From: Vibrio tubiashii | GTDB taxonomy: Bacteria; Pseudomonadota; Gammaproteobacteria; Enterobacterales; Vibrionaceae | Assembly: GCF_028551255.1 (NCBI RefSeq) | Contig: NZ_CP117030.1 | Coordinates: 620,001-684,000, forward strand | Length of the DNA stretch: 64,000 bases | Direction of reading: 5' to 3' | Part shown: positions 18,421 through 26,524 of the stretch, in pieces | Position numbering within the stretch: position 1 is the first letter of the stretch | Layout: each line of letters opens with the position of its first letter | Translations under genes and position numbers: made by a program | The notes under the pieces: generated by a model | The model's input: only the letters and a program-made list of their open reading frames with translations | Database searches by the model: none | What the model was told of the DNA's origin: nothing

Positions 18421-18571
18421 ATGATTTAAATCGGATATGCTCGTTACCAATTCGATAGGCAACCCTTTCGCTTCTGTTTTTTCTTTCATCAGTCGGGCAT
18501 ATTTCCGCTGAGATTGTTAGAAAGGAACGCAATTGAGGTCGCTTCAATAGAAATCTTTTAGGAGTATGACG

Positions 18572-18907
18572 ATGAATTCTTTCTTTGTATTAGATGAGAA
18601 CCCGTGGGAAGAGCTAGGCGGCGGTATCAAACGTAAAATTGTTGCTTACACAGATGACCTAATGGCGGTTCACCTATGCTTTGACAAAGGTGCGGTAGGT
18701 GCTCCACATACACATGAGATTCACGATCAAATTGGTTACGTTGTGCGTGGCAGCTTTGAAGCAGAAATCGAAGGTGAAAAGAAAGTACTGAAAGAGGGCG
18801 ATGCTTACTTTGCTCGTAAACATATGATGCACGGCGCTGTTGCACTAGAGCAAGACAGCATCCTCCTCGATATCTTCAATCCAGCTCGTGAAGATTTCTT
18901 AAAATAA
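18572..18907 (+). CDS. kdgF: KdgF-type cupin, unsaturated uronate linearisation
   Basis: This is a small single-domain cupin (111 aa from ATG 18572). KdgF catalyses conversion of cyclic unsaturated uronates to the linear keto form, a step shared by pectin and alginate breakdown. The metal ligands expected for KdgF are visible: His46 and His48 in PHTHEIHDQ, Gln53, and His87 in MMHGA. ATG 18572 is preferred over ATG 18566 because GGAG (18561-18564) is seven bases from the former and only one from the latter. It is followed closely by kdgK and eda, so these three lead the lower pathway. The length is normal. Confidence 0.9.
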   Translation: MNSFFVLDENPWEELGGGIKRKIVAYTDDLMAVHLCFDKGAVGAPHTHEIHDQIGYVVRGSFEAEIEGEKKVLKEGDAYFARKHMMHGAVALEQDSILLDIFNPAREDFLK

Positions 18908-18941
18908 TGGTTAGCGCAACCTCAGTTGCTAAGGTGACAGT

Positions 18942-19874
18942 ATGAAATCATTAAATATCGCGATCATTGGCGAATGTATGGTTGAGCTACAGAAAAAGGA
19001 AGGTCAGCTGCGTCAGTCATTCGGAGGTGACACGTTGAATACCGCTCTTTACCTATCCCGTTTGACCAAAGCTCATGATATCAAAACCAGCTATGTAACG
19101 GCTCTGGGGAACGATCCTTTTAGTCAAGAAATGCTTTCAGCATGGCAAGAAGAGGGCATCGATACTAGCTTAGTTCTGACAGCTGAAGGTAAACAACCGG
19201 GTATTTACTACATCGAAACTGATGAGACAGGCGAGCGTTACTTCCATTACTGGCGCAATGAGTCGGCGGCGAAGTTCTTGTTTGAGCAAAATGACTCACC
19301 GGCATTAGTTGATAAGCTCTACTCCTACGATGCGGTCTACCTCAGTGGTATTACCCTAGCAATACTGACTGAAGAGGGTAAGTCACAGCTGTTCGGATTT
19401 TTAGACCGTTTCAAAGCTCAAGGTGGTAAGGTTATATTCGATAACAATTACCGTCCTAAGTTATGGAGTAACAGCGACAATGCTCAGTCATGGTATCTCA
19501 AAGTCCTCAAACGTACGGATATTGCCCTTCTTACTTTTGAAGATGAGCAGCTATTGTTTGGTGACCAACACTTAGAGCAATGCGTGGAAAGAACGTCATC
19601 TCAAGGTGTTGAAGAGATCATCATTAAGCGTGGTAGTAAAGAGTGCTTAGTTGTTGCTCACGGTGACGCTCAGTATGTCGCACCCGATCACGTAGATAAT
19701 GTAGTAGACACAACGGCAGCTGGAGACTCTTTTAGCGCAGGTTTCTTGGCAAAGCGCTTGACTGGCGGCAATGCAGTGGAATCTGCTTACACAGGTCACT
19801 GCATGGCAGGTTCAGTAATACAGCATAAGGGGGCGATCATCCCTCGCGATGTGATGCCGGATCTCCCTCTATAA
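18942..19874 (+). CDS. kdgK: 2-keto-3-deoxygluconate kinase
   Basis: This is a PfkB-family sugar kinase (310 aa) that phosphorylates 2-keto-3-deoxygluconate to KDPG with ATP. Visible motifs: an N-terminal substrate region (GGDTLNTALYLSRL, 28-41), the mid-protein DNNYRPKLW (167-175) typical of KDG kinases, and the PfkB C-terminal signature DTTAAGDSFSAGF with catalytic Asp262. It starts 34 bp after kdgF, with AAGGTGACAG before the ATG. It is part of the kdgF-kdgK-eda run. Confidence 0.93.
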   Translation: MKSLNIAIIGECMVELQKKEGQLRQSFGGDTLNTALYLSRLTKAHDIKTSYVTALGNDPFSQEMLSAWQEEGIDTSLVLTAEGKQPGIYYIETDETGERYFHYWRNESAAKFLFEQNDSPALVDKLYSYDAVYLSGITLAILTEEGKSQLFGFLDRFKAQGGKVIFDNNYRPKLWSNSDNAQSWYLKVLKRTDIALLTFEDEQLLFGDQHLEQCVERTSSQGVEEIIIKRGSKECLVVAHGDAQYVAPDHVDNVVDTTAAGDSFSAGFLAKRLTGGNAVESAYTGHCMAGSVIQHKGAIIPRDVMPDLPL

Positions 19875-19954
19875 CTCTTGTATGGCCTATCAGATTTGTT
19901 CTAATAGGCCATAGTTACTCATTTAACTTAAGTTAATTACGACGAGCATACTTT

Positions 19955-20578
19955 ATGACGACATTAAACGAACAATTAGCAAACCTAAAAGTCATTCCGG
20001 TTATTGCAATCAACAAAGCTGAAGATGCAATCCCTCTAGGCCGCACTTTGGTAGAAAATGGTATGCCTTGTGCAGAAATTACCTTCCGCACAGAGTGTGC
20101 TGCAGAAGCGATTCGTGCAATGCGCGACGAGTTCCCTGATATGCTGATTGGTGCAGGTACTATCTTGACTAATGAGCAAGTAGATCAAGCCATTGAAGCG
20201 GGTGTCGACTTTATCGTAAGCCCTGGCTTTAACCCACGCACGGTGCAGTATTGTCTAGACAAAAATGTACCAATCGTACCTGGTGTAAACAATCCAAGCC
20301 TTGTCGAGCAAGCGATGGAAATGGGTCTGCGTACACTTAAGTTTTTCCCTGCTGAACCGTCGGGCGGAGTCGGCATGCTTAAAGCTCTAACAGCGGTTTA
20401 CCCAGTTAAGTTTATGCCAACGGGTGGTGTGAGCTTAGGTAACGTTGACGAGTATCTATCTATTCCTTCAGTGCTGGCATGTGGAGGTACTTGGATGGTG
20501 CCAACTAAACTTATCGATGATGGTAAGTGGGACGAGCTAGGTAAGCTTGTTCGCGATGCCGTGGCACATGTAGCCTAA
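19955..20578 (+). CDS. eda: KDPG aldolase (2-dehydro-3-deoxyphosphogluconate aldolase)
   Basis: This class I aldolase splits KDPG into pyruvate and glyceraldehyde-3-phosphate, the last step of the alginate route and of the Entner-Doudoroff pathway. It is 207 aa. The Schiff-base Lys129 in TLKFFPAE, Glu41 and Arg45 in EITFRT keep the spacing of E. coli Eda (Glu45, Arg49, Lys133). Phosphate-binding and glycine-rich segments (GAGT, MPTGGVS, GGTWMVP) are intact. It lies 80 bp after kdgK and is followed by a terminator. Confidence 0.95.
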   Translation: MTTLNEQLANLKVIPVIAINKAEDAIPLGRTLVENGMPCAEITFRTECAAEAIRAMRDEFPDMLIGAGTILTNEQVDQAIEAGVDFIVSPGFNPRTVQYCLDKNVPIVPGVNNPSLVEQAMEMGLRTLKFFPAEPSGGVGMLKALTAVYPVKFMPTGGVSLGNVDEYLSIPSVLACGGTWMVPTKLIDDGKWDELGKLVRDAVAHVA

Positions 20579-20617
20579 GTACCAAAAACTCAAACAAAGC
20601 GATTATACAATGATTAG

Positions 20618-20642
20618 AGCGAGCCCAGTGGCTCGCTTTTTC
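20618..20642 (+). terminator. Terminator of the kdgF-kdgK-eda operon
   Basis: AGCGAGCC / GGCTCGCT stem with a four-base loop, then TTTTCT. It shows that the symporter downstream has its own promoter. Confidence 0.85.
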
Positions 20643-20724
20643 TGTTTTAATAGAGGTGAGTTGCGACTAGTTGCGCACAGCCAAGAAAATTATCCCATAA
20701 TCTAATGGATTTTTAATATATTAT

Positions 20725-20735
20725 TTGTATTACAA
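20725..20735. promoter_or_regulatory. FadR/GntR-type operator, distal site before second symporter
   Basis: TTGTATTACAA is a perfect inverted repeat, identical to the copy at 8228-8238. It lies about 200 bp before the symporter start. Confidence 0.7.
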
Positions 20736-20855
20736 TAGTGTGGGGTGTTAAGTGTGTGAATCATCCCGTGTAAGTTCAACAATGCAAGATTAGTAAAGGA
20801 TTAGAGCTGTTTTTTAAGTAGAATAACTTATGTTTTAGATCACAGTAAAAGCATA

Positions 20856-20866
20856 TTGTAGTACAA
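20856..20866. promoter_or_regulatory. FadR/GntR-type operator, proximal site before second symporter
   Basis: TTGTAGTACAA is a perfect inverted repeat, with extended form TATTGTAGTACAAATA, about 62 bp before the symporter start. The distance to the distal site is 131 bp centre to centre. A weak CRP-like half-site (GATCACA) lies between them. Confidence 0.7.
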
Positions 20867-20928
20867 ATAAAATGTTAATCGGAGTAATCTAGGCAGTAGA
20901 AAATGATCAAACTCGAAAGGCTGAAAAA

Positions 20929-22686
20929 ATGACTATTGATACTTTTGTTGTTCTTGCCTACTTCTTCTTTTTAGTAGCGATTGGTTGGATGTTCCGTAAG
21001 TTCACAACGTCAACCAGTGACTACTTCCGAGGGGGCGGTAAGATGTTATGGTGGATGGTAGGTGCTACCGCCTTCATGACGCAATTTTCAGCATGGACGT
21101 TTACAGGTGCCGCAGGACGCGCGTTCAACGACGGTTTCGTTGTTGTAATCCTATTCTTAGCCAACGCATTTGGCTACTTCTTAAACTACCTCTACTTTGC
21201 TCCAAAATTCCGCCAGCTACGTGTCGTTACGGCTATTGAAGCTATTCGCCAGCGTTTTGGTAAAACATCAGAGCAATTCTTCACTTGGGCTGGTATGCCC
21301 GATAGCTTAATCTCTGCGGGCATCTGGCTCAACGGCTTAGCTATCTTCGTTGCGGCGGTGTTCAATATTCCAATGGAAGCGACCATCATCGTAACAGGTT
21401 TGGTTCTGATGCTAATGGCTGTAACAGGCGGCTCTTGGGCGGTAGTGGCTTCTGACTTCATGCAGATGCTGGTTATCATGGCGGTCACCATTACTTGTGC
21501 GGTCGCGGCTTACTTCCACGGTGGTGGTATCGGCAACATAGTGTCGAACTTCCATGGCGATTTCGTGCTTGGTAACAATCTGAACTATATCAGCATCTTT
21601 GTACTGTGGGTCGTGTTCATCTTTGTTAAGCAATTTGGTGTAATGAACAACAGCATTAACGCTTACCGTTACCTATGTGCAAAAGACAGTGAAAACGCGC
21701 GTAAAGCTGCGGGTCTTGCTTGTGTACTAATGATTATTGGCCCTATCATTTGGTTCCTACCACCTTGGTACGTGGCGGCATTTATGCCAGATTTTGCCGA
21801 GCAGTATGGCTCAGTAGGTGGTGATGCGGCTTACCTAGCATTCGTACAAAACGTTATGCCAGCGGGTATGGTTGGTCTTCTGATGTCAGCGATGTTTGCG
21901 GCAACGATGTCATCGATGGACTCTGGCCTAAACCGTAATGCGGGCATCTTCGTGATGAACTTCTACAGCCCAATTGTACGACCTCAAGCGTCGCAGAAAG
22001 AGTTGGTCATCATCAGTAAACTGACCACGATCATGATGGGTTTCATTATTATCGGTATTGGTCTGTTTATTAACTCTCTACGTCACTTGAGCTTGTTCGA
22101 TATCGTCCTTAATGTCGGCGCGTTAATTGGTTTCCCGATGTTGATTCCTGTACTACTTGGTATGTGGATTCGTAGAACACCAGACTGGGCTGGTTGGGCA
22201 ACACTGATTGTTGGTGGTTTGGTTTCTTACATCTTTGGTATCTCTCTACAAGCAGAAGACGTAGAGCGTATCTTCGGACTAGAGCAATCTTTAACAGGAC
22301 GTGAGTGGGCGGATCTGAAAGTTGGTCTAAGCTTGGCAGCGCATGTTGTCTTCACCGGTGGTTTCTTCCTGCTAACAACACGTTTCTATAAAGGTTTAAC
22401 GCCAGAGCGTGAGAAAGAAGTCGACCAACTGTTCGAGAACTGGAATACGCCACTAGTGGCTGACAGTGAAGAGCAACAAAACCTAGATACAAAACAGCGT
22501 AGCATGCTTGGTAAGCTTATTAGTGTTGCTGGCTTCGGTATCCTAGCGATGGCTCTGATTCCAAATGAGCCGACAGGTCGATTACTGTTTATCCTGTGTG
22601 GTGCGATTGTTCTTTCGGTTGGCGTTCTATTGGTGAACGCAGCACGAGGACCTAAAAGCCCAAAGTTGGCTAACGCGAAAAGCTAA
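20929..22686 (+). CDS. Sodium/solute symporter for DEH or alginate oligomers (Toa type, copy 2)
   Basis: This is a second SSS-family symporter (585 aa), strongly similar from end to end to the one at 2138-3916. It shows SDYFRGGGKMLWWMVGATAF near the N-terminus and AATMSSMDSGLNRNAGIFVM at about 325-345. Around 14 membrane segments are visible. The loop after about residue 490 carries a soluble EEQQNLDTKQRSML stretch shared with the paralogue. Two perfect operators lie in its promoter region. It is transcribed alone (terminators on both sides). The transported species may differ from copy 1; the sequence does not say which. Confidence 0.88.
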   Translation: MTIDTFVVLAYFFFLVAIGWMFRKFTTSTSDYFRGGGKMLWWMVGATAFMTQFSAWTFTGAAGRAFNDGFVVVILFLANAFGYFLNYLYFAPKFRQLRVVTAIEAIRQRFGKTSEQFFTWAGMPDSLISAGIWLNGLAIFVAAVFNIPMEATIIVTGLVLMLMAVTGGSWAVVASDFMQMLVIMAVTITCAVAAYFHGGGIGNIVSNFHGDFVLGNNLNYISIFVLWVVFIFVKQFGVMNNSINAYRYLCAKDSENARKAAGLACVLMIIGPIIWFLPPWYVAAFMPDFAEQYGSVGGDAAYLAFVQNVMPAGMVGLLMSAMFAATMSSMDSGLNRNAGIFVMNFYSPIVRPQASQKELVIISKLTTIMMGFIIIGIGLFINSLRHLSLFDIVLNVGALIGFPMLIPVLLGMWIRRTPDWAGWATLIVGGLVSYIFGISLQAEDVERIFGLEQSLTGREWADLKVGLSLAAHVVFTGGFFLLTTRFYKGLTPEREKEVDQLFENWNTPLVADSEEQQNLDTKQRSMLGKLISVAGFGILAMALIPNEPTGRLLFILCGAIVLSVGVLLVNAARGPKSPKLANAKS

Positions 22687-22719
22687 CATCTGATACGAAT
22701 TATAACCCCTGCCTAAATT

Positions 22720-22753
22720 AAATCCCACGGTCTCACCACCGTGGGATTTTTCT
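22720..22753 (+). terminator. Terminator after second symporter
   Basis: AAATCCCACGG / CCGTGGGATTT stem with an eight-base loop followed by T residues. Confidence 0.9.
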
Positions 22754-23432
22754 ATGTGCCTATCTTATACCGACCTAAGCAAGTCTCTTGCTGCTGAGTT
22801 ATCTAAGCAGTGATAGAGCCAGATTGGTATCAATGCAGTTCGTTGACTGATTTCTATCGCTCAAGCGTTAGGCTTAAACCTTAGCTAGTGCAGCCACTCG
22901 TAGAGTCCCAAACCTTCTAAAGCTGGAAACCCATTAATGACTGCAAAGTCACATTCATCAACAGGCTAGATTTCGTAAGGTTGCATGGATGTATAGCCTT
23001 GTTTTAGTCACAACACGTCAGTGACAGCGCAATAGAATGTGCTATGGTTTACGGCTTGGGTAGGGCTGGCAAAGTAACCTAACCTTGTAGAAGTGGCTTG
23101 GTTTGCAGATTCTCTACATAGTGTTACGAGCTAATTTCAAGGTATTGCGTTAGGTAGATGAGACTAGGTTAGCGAGTCGCCCATTGTTGATGTTGCTTGG
23201 GGGAAACCTTGTCGCTATGGTGCAAAGAATGGAAGTTACTAGCTACTATGGGCAAGGATAAGCTTGTGGGCGAAAGGTGCGACTTTCACGCTAATACCCG
23301 CCTGTAGGTAGTCAAACGTCTTTGGGTACTCTACCAGTCACTCGCTTTCAGCGTGTGCCTGTATAGGTCGATGTTGAGTGAGGTAGTTAGTGTAGGGAAC
23401 AGAAAGAGAGATAAGCAGAGACAGCGGGAAAT
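22754..23432. ncRNA. Gene-free, hairpin-rich region; possible structured RNA
   Basis: About 680 nt between two terminators have no reading frame of note on either strand. Base composition looks less AT-rich than the other intergenic stretches. Several local hairpins can be read: GCAAG-TCT-CTTGC near 22783; TGACT-GCAA-AGTCA near 22938 (a GNRA-type loop); GTCAC...GTGAC near 23010; and GGTAG...CTACC near 23308-23333. It could be a long structured RNA, a decayed gene or a decayed mobile element. I recognise no family and no attC or insertion-sequence ends. The strand, if it is transcribed, is unknown. Confidence 0.3.
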
Positions 23433-23462
23433 AAAAAAGCCTTGTTAGTCGTAACAAGGCTT
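23433..23462 (-). terminator. Terminator of dehR
   Basis: On the minus strand, AAGCCTTGTTA / TAACAAGGCTT with a four-base loop is followed by TTTTTTAT. It lies 23 bp after the dehR stop codon. Confidence 0.85.
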
Positions 23463-23484
23463 GATTGAAGAGCTTAAGCGAGGA

Positions 23485-24363
23485 TTATGCTTGTAGCTCT
23501 GCGAAGTAGTCAAAGATCACTGGTACGTCGTTGTTACCTAGGCCTTTTTCAACCGCAGCTTGAAGGCTCTTAGAAGTACCTTGAGCGATTAAAGATTCAG
23601 TACCTAGCTCTTCACAAAGTGCTAGGAAGTAACCTAGATCTTTGTTTGCGTTGTTGATAGAGAAACCTAGCTTCTCTTCACCGTCTACAGCGTAAAACTT
23701 ACAGAACTGCATGAATGGAGAGTTAGAAGGTCCTGCAGACATAATGTCGAACAGTTGCTGACCATCAACGCCCGCTTGCTTAGCGACAGCGAATGCTTGA
23801 GACATAGTGGCTACAGTCGTCATGCCCATAAAGTTGTTTACTAGCTTAGTCACGTGACCAGAGCCAAGAGCACCAAGGTGGAACACGTTTTCGCCTTGCT
23901 CGTCGAGTACTGGTTTCACTTTGTTGAAAGTGTCGATGTCGCCAGCAGCCATGATGTTTAGTAGACCATCTTTAGCGTGTGCAGGAGTACGACCAAGCGG
24001 TGCGTCGATCATGCCAGCGCCTTTTTCAGCAAGCGCAGCACCGATCTTCTTAGTTGATGCAGGGATTGAAGTACCAAAATCAATCAGTGTCGCGCCTGGT
24101 TTAATACCCGCAAGGATACCTTGTTCGCCGTACACAACTTCCTCAACAACTTCAGATGTTGTTAGGCATAGCATTACGATGTCTGAATTTTCTGCAAGTT
24201 CCTTTGCTGTTGTTGGGGCTTTCGCACCACGAGCGACACAAGCGGCAACTGCTTCTGCGTTAAGATCCATTACATTTAGCTCGTAACCGCGATTTTGTAG
24301 GTTTTCAACCATGTTGCCACCCATTAGGCCTAGGCCGATGAATCCAATAACAGGTTTAGTCAT
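23485..24363 (-). CDS. dehR: DEH reductase of the 3-hydroxyisobutyrate dehydrogenase family
   Basis: This NAD(P)H-dependent reductase (292 aa) belongs to the beta-hydroxyacid dehydrogenase family. In Vibrio splendidus such an enzyme, DehR, reduces the keto-uronate DEH to 2-keto-3-deoxygluconate. The Rossmann motif GFIGLGLMGG (7-16), the substrate loop DAPLGRTPAHAKDG (120-133) and catalytic Lys173 in GSGHVTKLVNN are all present. I set the start at ATG 24363 (MTKPVIGF), with GGAG six bases upstream. A longer frame to 24432 adds 23 unlikely residues. It is a single-gene unit with an operator-like site just upstream. Biochemically it could also act on tartronate semialdehyde-like substrates. Confidence 0.85.
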   Translation of the reverse strand: MTKPVIGFIGLGLMGGNMVENLQNRGYELNVMDLNAEAVAACVARGAKAPTTAKELAENSDIVMLCLTTSEVVEEVVYGEQGILAGIKPGATLIDFGTSIPASTKKIGAALAEKGAGMIDAPLGRTPAHAKDGLLNIMAAGDIDTFNKVKPVLDEQGENVFHLGALGSGHVTKLVNNFMGMTTVATMSQAFAVAKQAGVDGQQLFDIMSAGPSNSPFMQFCKFYAVDGEEKLGFSINNANKDLGYFLALCEELGTESLIAQGTSKSLQAAVEKGLGNNDVPVIFDYFAELQA

Positions 24364-24599
24364 GTCTTGCTCCAAATATCTTATTGTATGATTAATTGGC
24401 ATCATCATAATAACCCACTCCCGAATTTGCAATGGTAAAAATCAAAGAAACAATCTTCATACTTGGATTTGAGAGGTTGGTAGTGTTTTTGGCCGAGAAG
24501 TATAGGCACTAGTGGTGCTGAACAAGATCGCGTAGGGAGAGAGTTCGGCGCTTTATTTCTGAACTTTTATTGGATACTTATCAAAATGCAATGCCTTAT

Positions 24600-24610
24600 A
24601 AGTAATACAA
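24600..24610. promoter_or_regulatory. Operator-like site upstream of dehR
   Basis: The minus strand reads TTGTATTACTT, nine of eleven operator positions, about 240 bp before dehR. It is identical in all 11 bases to the site at 18217-18227. Confidence 0.45.
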
Positions 24611-24766
24611 TATTGCTGTGTTTTGAAATGATGGCTTCGACGGTTTGCGAACGTAAACAACCAAGTATCTTGTTCAAACTTACGTTTAGCTTGCGGTGGT
24701 AATCTGGACTCTAGTCGTTGTGGCGTGACATTTTATTTGTCGGGTACGACTCGCCCTAAGTCACAT

Positions 24767-24793
24767 AAATGCAAATGAAAATGGTTTGCATTT
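24767..24793. promoter_or_regulatory. Fur-box-like palindrome before fhuCDB
   Basis: Nine-base arms AAATGCAAA / TTTGCATTT surround a nine-base centre. The core agrees with about 12 of 19 positions of the classical Fur box. It lies about 90 bp before the siderophore ABC gene, so iron repression is likely. Confidence 0.6.
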
Positions 24794-24884
24794 ATAAAGT
24801 TGCTGTTATATAAATTCCGCCTTGTTAATCAATCGTGTTCTATTGATTAACCGTATGTAATCAAGAAAGTTCAAGGGATAAGAT

Positions 24885-25649
24885 ATGCTCGAAGCGAGAA
24901 ACCTGGCCTTTAGCGTTGGTGACAGAGCGTTGCTGGTGGATTTTGATATGAGTTTTGAACCGGGCAAGATATACGCACTTGTCGGCCATAATGGCTCAGG
25001 TAAATCGACGCTACTTAAACTCCTTGCCCAACAACAAAAATCAACCGATGGGGATGTCGTGTTGCAGGGAAAATCCGTCTCTCAATGGTCTGATAAAAAA
25101 TTCGCTCAGCAAATTGCTTATCTTCCCCAACATCTACCGCCAACAGACAGTTTATCGGGCAAAGATCTAGTCAGTTTTGGTCGCTACCCATGGCACGGCT
25201 TACTTGGGCGTTTAACTCGCCAAGACAAGCAGCATATAGAACAAGCCATGCAAATGACCGATACCACCAAGTATGCAGATCGCCTTGTGGATACCTTGTC
25301 GGGGGGTGAACGGCAGCGAGTTTGGTTAGCCATGCTATTGGCGCAAAGAACACAATATTTACTCCTTGATGAACCTTTGTCAGCGCTAGATATCGCTCAT
25401 CAAGTTGAAATGCTCGAACTGATAAAAAAGCTCGCGACTGAGCTTGAGTTGGGCGTATTAATCGTGATTCACGATATTAATATGGCGGCGCGCTTTTGCG
25501 ATCATATTGTCGCGCTGCATAGCGGAAAGATGATTGCGCAAGGTTCGGTATCGGAAGTTTTCACTGAACCTCAATTGCACGATATCTACGGAATCAAAAT
25601 GCAGATCACCGATCATGCGGCAGGTTATCCGGTGGCAATGCCATGTTAG
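24885..25649 (+). CDS. fhuC: Fe(III)-siderophore ABC transporter, ATPase
   Basis: This is the cytoplasmic ATP-hydrolysing subunit (254 aa) of a hydroxamate-type iron-siderophore importer. Walker A GHNGSGKST (~34-42), Q-loop AYLPQHLP, signature LSGGERQRV, and Walker B LLLDEPLSALD are intact. AAGGGATAAGAT precedes the ATG. It overlaps the next gene by seven bases and begins a fhuC-fhuD-fhuB run under the Fur-type box. FepC/BtuD-type ATPases look similar. The fused FhuB-size permease downstream favours the Fhu assignment. Confidence 0.87.
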   Translation: MLEARNLAFSVGDRALLVDFDMSFEPGKIYALVGHNGSGKSTLLKLLAQQQKSTDGDVVLQGKSVSQWSDKKFAQQIAYLPQHLPPTDSLSGKDLVSFGRYPWHGLLGRLTRQDKQHIEQAMQMTDTTKYADRLVDTLSGGERQRVWLAMLLAQRTQYLLLDEPLSALDIAHQVEMLELIKKLATELELGVLIVIHDINMAARFCDHIVALHSGKMIAQGSVSEVFTEPQLHDIYGIKMQITDHAAGYPVAMPC

Positions 25650-26524
25650 GTTTTAAATTAATGGCTTCTCTTTGCTTGCTAGCGCTCTCGGTGGCATCAC
25701 CTACATTGGCGGAAGATAAGCATTCAGATACCCAGTTGCGCGTTATGTCGATTGACTGGTCTCAAACGGAAACCATGATTGCTCTAGGTATCACGCCAGT
25801 TGCGTCTGCACAGCAATCTGATTACAACGATTGGGTCAGAAGCCCTAAGATTCCTGCTGAAACGGTCGATGTAGGCCTGAGAACTCAGCCTAATCTTGAA
25901 AGGCTTTCAGAATTAGAGCTAGACACAATTTTCCTTTCTCCGAGATTCTCTTCTCTCGAAACTCAACTTTCTCGCATTGCACCAGTAAAAATTCTTGGCT
26001 TATACAAGGTCGGAGAGGTGAACTGGGATGCCGTAACCGACTTTACTCGTCGTATGGCAAAACAAGTGAAGGCAGAGAGCCAAGCCGAACAGTTGATCGC
26101 CGATAGTGAGCAAGAGTTAAATACACTTAAGGGTAAACTACCCGCTGAGCTTGCTCCGGTGTTACTTGTTCAGTTTATGGATACCAAACATGTACGCGTG
26201 TTTGGAGAGAACAGCATTTACAAAGTGGCGTTGAATCAACTTGGCATTCAAAACGCTTGGGACAAAGAAACCAATGCGTGGGGCTTCAATTTAACGGGCA
26301 TTGATAAGTTACAGGGTATCGCAGGGCAGATTGTGGTTATCGAGCCGTTGCCTGCAGGCGTTAAAGAGCATCTAGCACAAGATCAATACTGGCAATATTT
26401 GGTTAAGCAAACCGGTTACCCTTCATTATTGGTAGAGCCGACTTGGAGCTTTGGCGGTTTACCTTCAGCGCTTCGCTTTGCCAATCTGATAACCGCAGCA
26501 TTGACTGAAGAGGAAACACAATGA
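25643..26524 (+). CDS. fhuD: Periplasmic siderophore-binding protein
   Basis: This is a solute-binding protein (293 aa) of the FhuD/BtuF fold, delivering ferric siderophore to the permease. A signal peptide ends near SPTLAED (~residue 23). The body has the two-lobed pattern with [21 protein letters not shown] at the start and [15 protein letters not shown] typical of this class. It overlaps fhuC by seven bases and the permease gene by four (ATGA). The ligand type, hydroxamate, is inferred from the operon. Confidence 0.83.
   Translation: MLGFKLMASLCLLALSVASPTLAEDKHSDTQLRVMSIDWSQTETMIALGITPVASAQQSDYNDWVRSPKIPAETVDVGLRTQPNLERLSELELDTIFLSPRFSSLETQLSRIAPVKILGLYKVGEVNWDAVTDFTRRMAKQVKAESQAEQLIADSEQELNTLKGKLPAELAPVLLVQFMDTKHVRVFGENSIYKVALNQLGIQNAWDKETNAWGFNLTGIDKLQGIAGQIVVIEPLPAGVKEHLAQDQYWQYLVKQTGYPSLLVEPTWSFGGLPSALRFANLITAALTEEETQ

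Larger units (their letters stand above)
18169..18571. other. Divergent control region of PL17 operon and kdgF operon
   Basis: About 400 bp between divergent operons. It contains two operator-like sites (18217-18227 and 18410-18420, listed separately) and a CRP-like site. The rest is AT-rich with no gene visible. Confidence 0.6.
24364..24884. other. Divergent control region of dehR and the siderophore operon
   Basis: About 520 bp without a gene. On the dehR side it has TTGTATGATTA (24384-24394) and AAGTAATACAA (24600-24610, TTGTATTACTT on the minus strand). The latter is the same variant as that before the PL17 operon. On the other side lies a Fur-type palindrome (24767-24793). Confidence 0.5.

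Noticed and set aside
22754..23432. Possible integron attC site or insertion-sequence remnant.
   Set aside because: I found no attC core sites, no terminal inverted repeats, no target duplication and no transposase fragment, so the region is reported only as unexplained.
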